Below are positions 24,846 to 38,000 of a DNA stretch of 64,000 nt, in pieces. The translations under genes and the position numbers were made by a program. A model generated the notes under the pieces. That model was not told the DNA's origin. It saw nothing but the letters and a program-made list of their open reading frames with translations, and did no database searches. The stretch is from Phoronis australis (Eukaryota > Phoronida > Phoronidae), in NCBI GenBank assembly GCA_002633005.1, contig NMRA01000145.1:403737-467736 (forward strand), in the 5' to 3' direction. Every line of letters begins with the position of its first letter. Positions within the stretch are counted from its first letter, which is position 1.

Positions 24846-26791
24846 TCCTGGTTTTAATATGGAAGTAAAACGCAACATCGTCTTTTAAATGGGCGAGTTG
24901 GCATTCCTAACTGTGCTAGAGCAGTTCAGTGATGTCCGAGGCAAGACAACCCACTGCATATGTGATATATTCTGGTTTTAACTGGGTAATTTTGACTTGT
25001 CTTACTATGCTGTAAGGTGCAGTAACAGTAATCTTCTCAGAGTATGGTAAAATCTCGCCAGTTTCGAAAAAAATGATAATTTCATTTTCTCACTTTTTGA
25101 AGCTTCTAATATTGTAATGAATGTCAACAATTTCTCAAAATCTCTGATAGTAGAAATGGTGCAAGATTTAAACAGGGTAAAGCAGTTGTTGAGGTGCTTT
25201 TTTCTTTTATGAAAAAAAAAATCAATTGTCCACCAGAGATTTTATCACAGTCAAACTTGGCTAACTGCACTTGTTCAGTATCCCAATATCCAGCACGGAG
25301 CGGTCCAAACATTTCACATATTAAACACGATCAAAAGGCTCATCCACTGATACTTGTTATAACAATAACACCGTTGCAATATCATCTGAACATTCTAAAA
25401 AGGAAACCCTTCTGTTACATTTTCCTCCTTAGCTCACTATGACATCATTGCTATTCAGCTTACATAGGCACAGTTCAAAAGCAAGCATCACAATTGACAT
25501 TTATCTTCAAAATACAGGAGGATCAAACATTACCCTGTAGACCTATTGGCATTTATTTCCCCAGCATAACAGCACAAAACAATTTAATATCAATCACAAG
25601 CAAGATCTTGGTGAGATTTGAACTGCAATAACTATTGTCTCCTCCAAATATACAGACTTGCTCTACCTGAAATACAGGATTACAGAATACACATTCTTCC
25701 TGTAGACTGAGCATCAAATTTCACACTAGACAGGACAATATATGGAAAAACCATAAACTGCTATTGAATGACCATTGTACATGTACAAGCCATTCCAATG
25801 TACAGGGTGTCCAAAATGTAAGCACGCTTCATTAGCATGCTGGGAGATCAAAGTCAGTTTCTGTGAATCAGACTCTGTGTCTGGGCCTATGGCATGGTTC
25901 AACACCTTGCAGTGAAAGCAGGCACCTGAACTTTCATGTGATATAAATGCAGAGAAACGGCAAAACAAGAGAACTGAAATTTAATGTGCAATGCTATTGG
26001 AAATTCAAAAACGACAATTAGCTTCTTTCCAAATCTAATATACAAAGCATTTTTATCGGTTTTAAGACTGAATTCCTTTTTGATCACCTCTTTCGAATTT
26101 AAAATAGTTATCTAGTTCCTAAGTCAATAAAAAGCGCAGTTGCTGTCACTGGAAGTATGGGTATGCTTTTGATACACCCTGTATATGTATGGATGACCTT
26201 CAATACACATTTGTACAGTCAGACTCCAAATCTAACAACCACAGTCTAAACCCAACCCATACCTCTGTGACACTGCAGTTTACATGCACAGGAACACACT
26301 CCCTTATTTACTCACAAATTGAGCGTAAGTGCTTCTATGAAGCAATACCTTCACGAAGGTATTTGATCGCGTCAAGACCATATAGATAATGAATGATACC
26401 TTATCATTGTCCCACAGGGAGTTAGACCAGGGTTCAGACAAAAGGGTCGAGTACTGATAGGAGGTAACGAGGTAGGAAAACTATTTTAATATGCTGGTGT
26501 TATAACAACACAGATTAACTAAATAAAAAAATCATTTTCAGATTTTTTTTATTTCCGCGAGCAAATAAACTGGATTTACCGTATTTGTCATTTGGCTTAG
26601 AACATACATTTTTTGTTCCAGAAAACCTGTAGCTTGAAAAACAGCTTGTGCAGTCTAACTACATTACGAAGAGCTCTAGAGGGACTCCTCTAAAGCATTC
26701 ATTGTAAAAGAATTTCCCTTTGATCGAATCAACTTTTATTCATAACAGTTGGATTGTAACTAGTGAAATACATGAATAATGCTATGAAAAG

Positions 26792-27203
26792 CTGTTTTTA
26801 CACGGGGAACAGTTGTCGCGGTGCGAGATGTCACGACGCGAGTTGCTCCACTGTAGTCGAATTCACACACATTGTATCGCAAACTGGATCAGCATGAGTC
26901 ATTTACAGGAAGACTGCTTACACATGCTTGCAGAAACAATCGTGTATCTCCAAACCACGTGGAATGCTAAGCGAATACACTCGTACATACGATCCCTTCC
27001 ACCTTGCCCTAGTATGTGTTCAGACGTGAAATTGAAATTGGAACAACTGATTGAGTGCAACTTGCACTACTACTCAAATTGGTGTCAAAAATGGCTGCTA
27101 CGGTGTCAACTTGCTTCGTGTCAGTCATGATTACAGACACACTTGTGACCAATCAGCTGTTGGTGTTAGTTGGTCTGTGACACTGTCTCCCATGTAAATG
27201 CAG
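26792..27203. mobile_element. MITE-like element with imperfect terminal inverted repeats
   Basis: The left end CTGTTTTTACACGGGGAACA and the inverted right end CTGCATTTACATGGGAGACA match at about 15 of 20 positions. The interior has no credible coding frame. I could not define a target-site duplication. Confidence 0.4.
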
Positions 27204-29029
27204 CTTAAGTGAAAGTATAATTAAACCAGGCATGATACAATGCTGTTTTATGCACAATGTTTCAATACCATTGGCTGGAGAAATAAAATAATCACGCTGA
27301 CCTTTCAAACACCATAGAACAGCATACAGACCCAAATGCAACCAAGAAACATAATCCAACTACCTGAACTAGAGTATTATGTGCTGAGGGGGAAGCTATA
27401 ATCATTCTCAGGGATATTAACCCTAGAGACTAATCCTAGCTGGTTTACTTTAGTGTGCAATGTGTATACAATGTTGAGGGAAAATGCTCTAAAGTAATAG
27501 GGTAATCCATCACAGTAATCAGCTTACAAAGGTTATAATGATGTAAGAATGAACTAGATGGAGCTGGCAGTTGGGTGCTTATCATATTGACACTTCAGTG
27601 CGCATTGGACTGGAGATTTTTACAAGGTGTTTCTGGTCTGTGAGGCAATAATTATATTTAGTGCAAAACAGGCATGTGATCCATTAATGGACTTCTGTTC
27701 CCCTGTCAGAGGCTTTGAAGCAGGTGCAAGTAATTTTGGATAGCTAATTTCAGGTAAAAAATGTGTCATTCTGTACACTGTGAAAAATCCATAATCTGTA
27801 AAATTACCCAGGTATGAAATTAACAGAGCTTTTAACTTGTTATGATACTCTGATTCATTAAATACCATTTTTGATGACAAAAGGTCCATACCCTCTGGCA
27901 ATTTAGCAGTATAGTGTACAATCTCCCTTGGAAACTAAATGCATACCTTACATGTCTGGCTAAACACCCATGTTGTTCAGCTTAGGGCCTGTCCCCAATT
28001 GCTATGTCTGAGACTTTCGTTTAAAGATGCTTGGAAAATCGTTGGGTTCCAGTTTATAGACTTTTCAATTTAAGCCCTAGCCCGATGAGTATGGTGTAGC
28101 AAAAAGATTAGAACAGGTCTCCGTTTTTTAAACTGATTAGGAATAATGTCTACTTTCAGTTGCAAGCTCTCAAATTTCCAGTTAACCTTCTGACTCCTCC
28201 CCGCATGGCTGGTGGCCAGACTCCCCGCTGAGGCAGTGTAGTTACTTGGACATTCTTATCCCATGACACACTCCACTGAAGCTGCAGTCTGTCATAATGA
28301 GCAAAGCACATACACTTAAACCAATACTGCATGAGATACAAGGTGATAAAACCTATGACAAACTCCACTGTTTTGACTTAACACAATGTTTCAAAAATCA
28401 ATGTGCAATACCATTCTCCATCTGTTAAAACAAACAAAAGACTGCCTTGGATGTTGAATCAGCTTACTGAAGTCTCAGTCCTGTAAACCTAATACCCAGA
28501 ACTCTATTCATAACATTTTGTCATGTGCAAGAACTAATGAAATATTCAACATTCTTTAGGTAATACCTACAGAACATTCAATTTCTCACAACAGTGAGTA
28601 TAAACACTGCTAAAAATTAGCTTGTGATATAAGGCAAACCAACACTTCTGTTTTCTATGGTTATATTGTGGCCATAAGCGTTATTTTTGGTTTAATAAAT
28701 CACTTCATTCTCATTTTATCTTTCTCTGAAGTTAGCAGTTTTGAACGTCCTGAAGCAGTATTCAATACATTTTACAATCATGTCCTAATTGGTCCCTTCA
28801 CCACCCGGGGTCATTGAACTTATACCACAGACTAGAAACTTTACTTCTCTCCATAAAATATCACATACAAAAGAACTCGCCAACAAAAGTTGAGGTACAA
28901 CCACACGAACACAGGCACTCTTACCACACAGGGTTTTTGCACTAAAAAATGTGTGAGGTGTGTTCGTACGTATTTTTGCAGTGTGGTAAGTTTTGTGGAG
29001 AGTGTTGTTGGTAAAGGTTCCATTTGGAG

Positions 29030-29105
29030 AAGGCAGTGTGGTCCAGCCGGTCGAGTGTCCGCCTCCTGTTCACAAGGTCATGGGTTCAAATCCCACTACA
29101 CCCCA
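29030..29105 (+). repeat. tRNA-derived SINE head
   Basis: A box-like TGGTCCAGCCGG and a B box GGTTCAAATCC, with a paired T-arm (TGGG...CCCA), at the spacing of a tRNA. The anticodon arm is degraded and no proper acceptor stem forms, so this is a SINE head or tRNA relic, not a tRNA gene. Confidence 0.45.
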
Positions 29106-29566
29106 CTACTAGACCCTCATTGAGTCAGGTCTCCAGCTACTCAGCTTGATCTTAAATTGTATATATGTGTTACGTATATAATGTTAACAAACAAAAAATG
29201 GTTCCATGTGTATATGCAGTGGGCCCAGCTGAGTGACCTGCACAGGTCTTATGCAATGTTTATCACACCTCCTGCAGTATTTTTTAGGGGCCACTACTGG
29301 GGTAGAGGTCCTGTGACCCATAGAAAGAGTTTGTTTACCACCCTGACAACATCTCGAAAAATAATGCATCACCACAATTCAAATTTCAACAAAAACATGC
29401 ACCCATGGTCTATACAACACTGGAAAGTGTGTGACCTTCAAGTAACCTTGTGAAGTTTTAGATACTCAATGATTAACAAGAAAAGGAAAAATGCAACTAA
29501 AAGCAAAACATTGTGCTTACGTAATAAATCACGGAGAATTTGAATTTTGAAGACTTCAAATAACAA

Positions 29567-29693
29567 AGCCGGTATGGTGGGGGGGGGGGTCGGTCGGTGA
29601 GGGCCCCTTTTTCCCTTGAATTTAGTTAATCTAGAATTTTCAAATTGTTGACTTAGACAACCTGTTTTTAAAAAAATCCTGGATCCGCCCCTG
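29567..29693. mobile_element. hAT-like MITE with 8-bp target-site duplication
   Basis: A 127-bp insertion flanked by AATAACAA on both sides (29559-29566 and 29694-29701), the 8-bp duplication expected of hAT transposons. The right end reads TCCTGGATCCGCCCCTG, which is the reverse of the left end of the neighbouring element at 29932. The left end is degraded and contains a G-run. Confidence 0.72.
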
Positions 29694-29931
29694 AATAACA
29701 ATAAGTGTCTATTGAAACTGGGAGTTGAGAAACTTCACGAAAAGGGTGATAAATAGCGCTTCACTAAAACTTATTGTAAAGAGCGACTGACTGATGATGA
29801 AAAGGTATCACATTGCATTAATGGCAATTTAAGTGTTCTAGAAAGGGGAGAACTTTCCAGTATGTTTGATTGAAAGAATGAATGGGTTTAATGTCATTTT
29901 AATCATTTCATCCTAAAACAGTGCGTGCTAT

Positions 29932-30226
29932 CAGGGGCGGATCCAGGATTTTGAGTTGGGAAGGGAGCCAGGGCACAAGAATAACCAGAATTTCGACAGA
30001 TGCGCGCGTCCAGCCTAAAATGTGGGGACACAAAGGCCTCGAATGTTTGGGGTTGTGGACCTGTTGACTAAAAAAAAGGTAAACGGGGTTTGTTCAGGGC
30101 CTATGCGTTGTTTCTTCACCCTTGATGAGCCCCTGCTTGCTCGCACCCGAACTCCCAAATGGTATCTGGTACAATTTTTGGGGGGGGGGCATGGCCCCCT
30201 TGACCTCCCCCCCAAATCCGCCACTG
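29932..30226. mobile_element. hAT-like MITE, second copy in opposite orientation
   Basis: Begins CAGGGGCGGATCCAGGATTT and ends AAATCCGCCACTG, an inverted pair. GCTAT flanks both sides, so a 5-bp duplication is visible; the full 8 bp is not. Near the right end is a G-run followed by GGCCCCCTTGACC, matching the degraded left end of the 29567 copy. No transposase. Confidence 0.68.
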
Positions 30227-30992
30227 GCTATCATTATAAATTACCGTACTCGTCCGGGTTACAGCCCAGGGGGCTTAAATTGGGAATCTAAAAAACAGTG
30301 GGTGGGCGGTAAGCCGAGCATGGGCGGTAACCCGGACCAGCACGGTACTATTTGGTGTTCTAAAATTTCCAGCAAGGCCAGTAGAATTTAAAACCACATT
30401 TCACAATATTAAACCTCAATTGCTATTAAATATATACTGTGATATCGCATGCTAATTGTCTCTAAATTGCTAAGCATCAAACCAAGTGAGAATCTCTGAC
30501 TAGAATTAAAGAAATATCAATAACAACTATTTTGTGGTTTATTCAACATCCACTCAATTGAAAGATAACAAAGGGTACCAAAGTTTAGTCCAGCTCCCTG
30601 GAAACAAGGAAAACAACATAATGATAAGTATGTGTTCCATTCCACTGACTTCATTCACTGACATTTCGAACAACAGACACAAAAGTCACAACAGAATTCA
30701 GCAAAATAACTGTAAAAGTAATTTGATGTCTGTCTGCCAACATTGTTGTTTGTGGTTTCACATGGCACTGGGAATGTTATTATTATGTTTTCAAATTAAA
30801 TAGTTCAGGAGAAATTCATCACACGGGCGTCAAAAACAACTTTTTGCACGTAGACACCATTGTGCTTGACGTGAATTATTAAAGAAATGAAAACCGGATT
30901 AGGAGCACACCAGCAGTGCTTTTATTAACCACAGAGAATGTTTACTGTGAAATCTCACAGATTTGGGTAAAAATGTTGTCAATGAGAGAAGT

Positions 30993-31260
30993 TTGAAATT
31001 TTCACCGGTTTTTCATAAAAAGTAAGCAGCACGAAATAAATGCTTTACCATTTTTATGTTCGATTACATAACAACCACCAGGCAAAGTTTCAAGAAAATG
31101 GTAGTTTTAATAACAAGACTTTCAAATACAATAACGGTAAATTTTTTGTCTGAAATTGGAATTTACAGTGACCTTAAGTTTTCAACAGTGATCTTGATTA
31201 AGTGTACACTGAGAGTTGAATTAGAATGAATAATTCTTGGATTAATACAGCAGTGAAACC
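30993..31260 (+). repeat. Diverged interspersed repeat, copy 1
   Basis: Aligns with 50703-50945 over most of its length. Shared stretches include TTTTTCATAAAA, GAAAATGGT and TTTTTTGTCTGAA/ATTTTTGTCTGAA at matching spacing. Family unknown, no coding. Confidence 0.5.
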
Positions 31261-31441
31261 ATAAATGAAGATATCATGCAGATGTTATTTTCTAAAAATA
31301 AATGCGTAAGGGCCTGAATAAAGAAAGGCTTGGCCATTTAGATTATCAGGACTAGCGCTATCGAAGGCAGTCACACAAAAAATAATGCCAAAAATTGTCC
31401 TTTTTTGTTTTCAAAAGCTGATCACAATGAAATTTAACCCA

Positions 31442-31515
31442 TTTAGGATACAGTATGCTGACAAGTGAAATTTTATTTCATTTCACTTGTCAGCATATAG
31501 TGTCCTAAATTTCAT

Positions 31516-31592
<77 letters not shown>
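31442..31592. repeat. Near-perfect inverted repeat followed by (AAT)n microsatellite
   Basis: A 30-base arm (31442-31471, containing ATGCTGACAAGTGAAAT) is repeated inverted immediately after (about 31476-31509) with a loop of only a few bases. An AAT/TAA microsatellite of about 75 bp with one interruption follows directly. This could fold into a long hairpin. Confidence 0.8.
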
Positions 31593-32700
31593 TATGACTA
31601 TATTTGACTATTTCATCACAAATAAAGTAACACCAAAAGATCTACACCATAGCTAACATCTGAAAATGATTCTGAGAAGTGAGTATTCCTAACTACCTTA
31701 GAAGCCTTTGAAAAATGAGAGGACAAATTTTGGCAACTATTTTTATCCGAGATTTTACCGTACTTAACTGCTAATTATAGAAACTTTGCCAAATGTTGTT
31801 TTATGCATCTACACAGTACAAAACAAGGAAATGGTAGACTGAATTTTCTAAAATATTAATTTTTGCAAAGGAAAGACGTTGACAAAATGTAATTCATTTT
31901 TCTATCATATTGTAAGAATTGCCAAGTTCACCAAGGATTTGACTCAATGAATCGGTGTTGCTGTATGGGACAGGTAGGCGGCCAGGAAATTGATTTTTAA
32001 TCAAAAATTAATAAAACAGAAGTTTTTTCCTTGAAGGCATGCATAATGCAGGAGTACAAGTAGAAAGTACACTGCACCTACCACACGGGTTTGATATCAA
32101 AATAAACAAGATGGACGATGATAAGAGATTTATATGAAAATGTTTTTCTAATGTGACCTGTGTGTCCATATACATCAGGAAATAATACAACCAGTGTACA
32201 TGCCATGAGACAGGTTTATTCCAATTTAGTTTTTGTGTACCTGTTACACCAGTCAGGTAGAAACTGGGTTTCACTTTTTGCTTGAGTGTCCTTTTCATAC
32301 AGCCCAAGAAACAATTTCCATCCTCAAATTGGGATAAGATATCCAAACATTCTTGTTGAGGATTGTGAAAGAAAATTCAAGACTTTAATGGAAAAAATTG
32401 ATAACAGAAGACACACTTTATCAAAAATGCTTTTGAACATAAAAATAGTATTATACTTACCTGACATAGAAGATATTTGCATAACCTGTTGTTCTCCCAT
32501 AGATTACAAGCCGACTGGACAACATGTAGTATACTGTCCTATGTCCATACGGTATTTTGTATCATTTCCTTCTTATTCTATTCAAAGTGACTGACAATGT
32601 CCATTACGAGACCGGGTGTATCATTACTACTTTTCATTTATACAGTTTGTTCATTGTTCACAGGCCAATAAAATATAGAAATTTCTCGCTCACACCCGTG

Positions 32701-32974
32701 CTCCCTCCGTCCCTCGCTTGCTCTCTCCGTCCCTCGCTTGCTCCCTCCCTCCCTTGCTCTCTCCCTCCCTCGCTTGCTCTCTCCCTGCCTTGCTTGCTCT
32801 CTCCGTCCCTCGCTTGCTCCCTCCCGCCCTCGCTTGCTCTCTCCCTCCCTCCCTTGCTCTCTCCCTCCCTCGCTTGTACTCTACCTCCCTCGCTTGCTCT
32901 CTCCCTCCCTCGCTTGCTCTCTCCCTCCCTCGCTTGCTCTCTCCCTCCCTCGCTTGCTCTCTCCCTCCTTCCCA
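32701..32974. repeat. 20-bp pyrimidine-rich minisatellite
   Basis: About 13-14 copies of CTCCCTCCCTCGCTTGCTCT with point changes. One strand is almost pure C/T. Because 20 is not a multiple of 3, every frame reads the same Ser/Leu/Pro/Ala-rich peptide in turn, which explains open frames on both strands here; they are not genes. Confidence 0.95.
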
Positions 32975-33814
32975 GGTTATGGTGAGCATGAATACCTTCT
33001 ATAACTAATGTGACTTCCTGTTGAAAAATCTAATTAAACCGTGTTGCTATGAACCTCCTATTTTTATTTCAACTGAAGATTGCTATCCTATTACAAAATC
33101 AATTTGTATGCAGTGCAGTCAGCATGGAAGTTATGAAAAGAAACGTTACGAGTGGAAATTATTATTTTGGTTTGTTGTATTGCATCTGGTTCAGCAATGG
33201 GCCATTTTCTTGTACAATTATGTATTCTCGAAATGTACTAATGTCTTTCACCTGCCTCACTGGCACAATCAGATCACTGGCAAAGAGTGTGGCACTTTTT
33301 TAAACATGCATTCATGAAACGAGGAAGGATTGGTCAAGACAAAAGCAAATTGTTTCATGGATGAGAGGTCAATAACCTGCAAAATGTTACTGTACGCACA
33401 CACTCACACAAGTATAATGTGATATCGGAGACTACAGATCTCAAAGGAGTAGTTCAGATCCCAGTAGGTGGATCACTGAGCACATTCGTTAATTATGAAC
33501 ACTAATTATGGACACAGAAAAATAACTGTGCTCCAAACAAATGACAGTAAACCGCCCATAAAAGCATAATTCAGGGTGTATATAATCACGAAAATGATTT
33601 CCTGAGAAGAAAGCGCCACCATTTCTTGAAAGGCAATTCGCAAAACATACTTTTCTTTGAAAAGTTCCAGTGTCCCAAACTGAACACATTCAGACTGCCA
33701 ACTCCTCATACCCCAGGAACAAACTGGCGAAAACAGCAGTGATTGCACTAGCACTCCGACTAGTAACAGAAACAGTAACAAGGGTCACTTTTGCTGGCGC
33801 TTTGCGGGTGGTAT

Positions 33815-34206
33815 GGAGTTACCAAAAAGTTTCTAATAGAAGCCAGGTCTCTATTAGATGCCTCCCTCTAATAGAAGTCAGGGGGGTCTAAGTACGCTGC
33901 AATTAAAAAATGTCAGGACTAATAGAGGCCGGGTCTCCACATTGTCTGGATGCTGTCCAGGAAGAAAGCAAAATAGCAAGTGGTGTGACAGACACGTATG
34001 TGTCAAGTATCGTCGTACCGGTAATACGAAACAACCTTAGAACAGACGATTTGCAAAGATATCGTATAATACCATGTGTTGGCCTGCGCAGGACTGAAGT
34101 AAATGTTGAGTATCTAATAAATGCCTCCCTCTAATAGAAGCTAGGCCTGAGGCATGTCTAACAAAAATAAATGGCCTGGCTACTATTAGAAGTTTTACGG
34201 TACTCC
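33815..34206. mobile_element. MITE-like element with CTAATAGAAG motifs
   Basis: The left end GGAGTTACCAAAAAGTTTCT and the inverted right end GGAGTACCGTAAAACTTCTA both lead into AATAG(A/T)AGCCAGG, about 80% alike over ~33 bp. The motif CTAATAGA(A/G)G(C/T) recurs inside. No coding capacity. Target duplication not clear. Confidence 0.55.
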
Positions 34207-34518
34207 AAATAATTTATCGTTGATTGCGTGCACCAGGATAGAGGCTTTTGTTTATTGTTGCATTAATTAATCAATCATTGCAACCTGAAAATGCACTTTT
34301 ACATCAACTGAAATGCCACAGAAAAACAGTGAAGCCAGTGTTTTCACCACTGGTGTGATCCTAGTGTTGCCATAATTAGATGACAACAACAACCATCAAC
34401 TTCATCATGTCTCAAAGTGTGTTGGACTTGGACAGCCAATCTAAATCAGTCCCTGGCGGAACAAATCATCAAGTCAGGCAAAGTGGCAAATTTCAAACTG
34501 AAACAAGTCAAGTTTGTA

Positions 34519-35023
34519 GGGCCTTTCATACTAACGTTGACACGTCAATGGTTTGGGGAGTCGCGGTCAGTATGAACGCTTAACTCCGGTCCTGGATCGC
34601 AGTTAACAGCTCCAGTTAACACCGCAATTAACAGGTGGATTTAAGACTGTAGCGTCAACGCTGCGGTGCAGTATGAACGCTTAACTCCGGTCCAATCGAA
34701 GTTATTGTCAGGTGCCACTGTTATCGTCAACAGTTACAGAGTAGTGCCGTCACTAATAACTACTTATTTTTTGCTCTAATGATAACCAATCCATTTAAAA
34801 ATGAGTTTAATGTCATTTAGCACATTTAAATGTTCCCAAATTGTCACTTTGTAAAAAATCTTAGCGTGCAGCACTACCTTGCGATAACTTCGATGACGTC
34901 AGCATCACCAACCCTTTACTTTGATGGTCATTAACTACCAAAGCCAGTATGAACAGTCCAGTTAACTGCGATGTTTACGTCGACGCTCCGCTCAGACCGG
35001 AGTTAAGTCAATATGAAAGGGCC
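34519..35023. mobile_element. MITE-like element with GGGCCTTTCATA termini
   Basis: The left terminus GGGCCTTTCATACT and the inverted right terminus GGCCCTTTCATATT pair over about 14 bases. The flanks TTGTA and TTGTG may be a 5-bp target duplication with one change. Inside, GCAGTATGAACGCTTAACTC-type sequence occurs twice (about 34566 and 34666), and related CCGGAGTTAA occurs inverted near the right end. Confidence 0.55.
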
Positions 35024-38000
35024 TTGTGACACTGAATCTTTCTTGTGAAGCAATTGATAGATTTCACTGGGTTAATGTTTTTCATGTATAACTAAATTCT
35101 AACTTGCAGCATTAAAAAAAAAACAAAACAAGGGACCTCACTCTAATAACATATAGAAGCAAAACAATAGACTTCAAAGATAGCAACAATATTTGTCAGG
35201 AAAGCACAGCTATAGACATAAGATGAGTATCATAAGGGACAGTCTCCTTAATGCGTGTTAACTACAATTCAGAATCAAACTTGCTCACGTTGAAAAATCA
35301 ATTAAAAAGTAATCGACAAATGAAAACTATTGATTCCAACTTACAGTTGTCAGTATTATTGGGAAAGGTTTCTCTTTACCGCCATCACTAAATTATGCAT
35401 GCACGACTACTTCAATTTCAACAAACAACTTTGTTGAATATTATGCAATTTTTAGTTTCCACTTTGAGCAAACAATGGTATACCCCCACAAAGATCTTAA
35501 AATGCAAATAATGACGACTGTAACTTGACAAGTGAGTCACTTTATCAACAGTAAAATTTCTGCTCTCTTCCATTTGTTTTACACATTTCGATGAAAAAGG
35601 ACATTAAATTTTTACAANTAAAAATGACTGTCGTCTAATGTTTAAAAGTGCATCATAAGATTTTTTTGAGTCAAAAGCGTATCATATTGCATAGTTGTAA
35701 CTTATAATATAAGCACTTTTCAAATGATAATGGTCATGACCATTTGATAACAATAAAGATTGCTTTATTGGAGAGGGGTCAAGCATAGCATTTCACATGT
35801 GTCACATTCAGGTTGGGGCCCTGGATACCGGATATCAACAATCATAAACAGATAGTAGCTAGGGAAGCTATCATACCAGCCAATTTGGACCATTTCTATA
35901 AACACTCCAACACCTGTATTTGATACAGTTCCTGAAGATAAGTGGGCATCTTCTGATTGAAGGGGAAGTTTAGTTGGAATGCTTTCACGTCATAGTCTGG
36001 TTATAAACCCCACTGGCATTACGTATTGTAAAGCTATTGATAATATTACAATACTTTATATCAGCAGAAAAATGATGACAGGCAGCATTTGTTGGTGAAC
36101 AAAAGGAAAACAACGCTATTGACTGGGTGGACACCAGTAAACAGAAATGATTATGTCTTGACGTCAGTCCAGAAGTTAGGGAGCAAAATAATAACTATAA
36201 CATTTCTAAAGATTCACAGTGCACACTCACAATTGGAGAAGGCAAGGGGTGCCCCCAAGCCATTAGAGGGCCTGTTATTCATGGAGCATGTAAAGCCCGT
36301 CCCACGTCACTCAGATTTCACATAAATCTTGTAAACACCCAGAAAGTTTGGACTTCTAAGAAGCATTTGATTGTACTTTTGTTACAACTGCCACTACATC
36401 ATACAATATAATTGCAATGTGAATGGACCAGCGCATTAGCAGGAAATGGAGCTGAGAAAAGTTTTGATTTCTCCGACAAATTTTAAAACAATCCTTCCAT
36501 CATTCTTCATTGTGCCAATGTAATGAGTGTTCTTCAGAGTGTCGGGAAAACAAATTTTTTTATTTCAGCTTAAAAAGTTAGCAAGATCCATGAACATCAA
36601 CACTTTTAGATATGACTGGATTGCCAACATCAATTAAGATATCCAGTTAGTATTCAAGCAAGTATTGAAAAATCAAGGGCCAGACATTTTATTAATAAAC
36701 ACGGTCAGATAGTTTGCAAAGTAAATAACAAAATGAGATTATGGTAAAAAATCTTCAGCTTGAAACAAAACGCAACAGACAAAAGAAATTTTATGTTATC
36801 AAATTTCTCAAGAAAAAAGAATATGAGAAAAATAACTTTGTAACACCACAGAAGAGATGGCATGTCTTAACTTTACACAGAAAGTAAATACTACAAAATA
36901 ACTAAAAGGCTCCTTTCACAGCAGTCAACAAAGTGCAATATATTTATTGATTGCTATCCTAGCATAGTCCAAGTTGTAAAGCTTTTATTGTTGTTAATTA
37001 ATCTATACGCTTGCGCTAAAACAAATCAGACGAACAATAAAACGCAAATATAAAACCTGTCTGAAAATGGGTTTAACAAAATCAATTCGTTACTTAAGTA
37101 AACTTCCTGATTTCTCTCATCTTGATTAAAAACAAACAATTAAACAATAGTGAACTAGTAAAGGATCAGAATCCTGGGTTCAAAATGTTTCTGGAAATTC
37201 TGCATAATTGCAAAATAGGATATTGCAAAATTTACTTTAAAGAGGTAAACAAACATTTTTGACGTTACCGAAGTTTCCAAAATATTAAAAACACAGATCT
37301 AGGATAAATACTTTTCTATGTCAATTACTGCTCTCCTGGCATGCATTTATCATCCATGTAACAACAGGAAATGAGGTAAATGGTCCTCTAAAAGGTCCAC
37401 CATCTTGGTCCTGCATTGGCTGTCATTGAGCAAACACGAATAACCTGGACAGAGCCTGCTCAACAGGGAGTTGGACGTTGAGTTTATTCAATGGAAGGTC
37501 TGGGATATTTCCATGAACGTTGTTTCTTGGAGCAAGTTTCTTGTGCCAAAAGCGAGATCACTTTAGTCTTTGTGCGATATCGCAAAGTATTACAAGCAAA
37601 GCAAGGGATCACATTATGGTAAAAATTCTTCAGTTTGAGACACAATATTGTTGATAGGTAAAATTTCATTTATCAAATTTCTCAACAAAAATGACTTCAA
37701 GACAATTTGCTTTGCTTCTAGCGTGGTTTGTATGCCACAGCTACAGTAGTACCTATCAAAATTTGGCCTTTACAACAACGTGGCAAACTGCTGAAAAATT
37801 GAACAACAGGGCAAGTTTAACAATTGTTTTTGTTCCAAATGGAAGAATTTTTATCACAGCTTTACTCAAGACAGTCTTGCATCTGCAGTAGGCATAGACA
37901 ACACTGAGTTTCTCTATCATGACATGTAATAACCTGTCATGGAGGGTAATAACTAAAAATTAGGACTAATAACCTGTCATGAGGGTAATAACACACCATT

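Noticed and set aside
29030-29105. A functional tRNA gene
   Set aside because: A and B boxes are present, but the anticodon and acceptor stems do not pair; more likely a SINE head.
32557-33008. Four overlapping Ser/Leu/Pro-rich or Arg/Glu-rich frames
   Set aside because: By-products of the 20-bp CT minisatellite, which reads open in all frames.
33815-34134. Overlapping small frames at 33670-34134
   Set aside because: Cover the MITE-like element and have no coding character.
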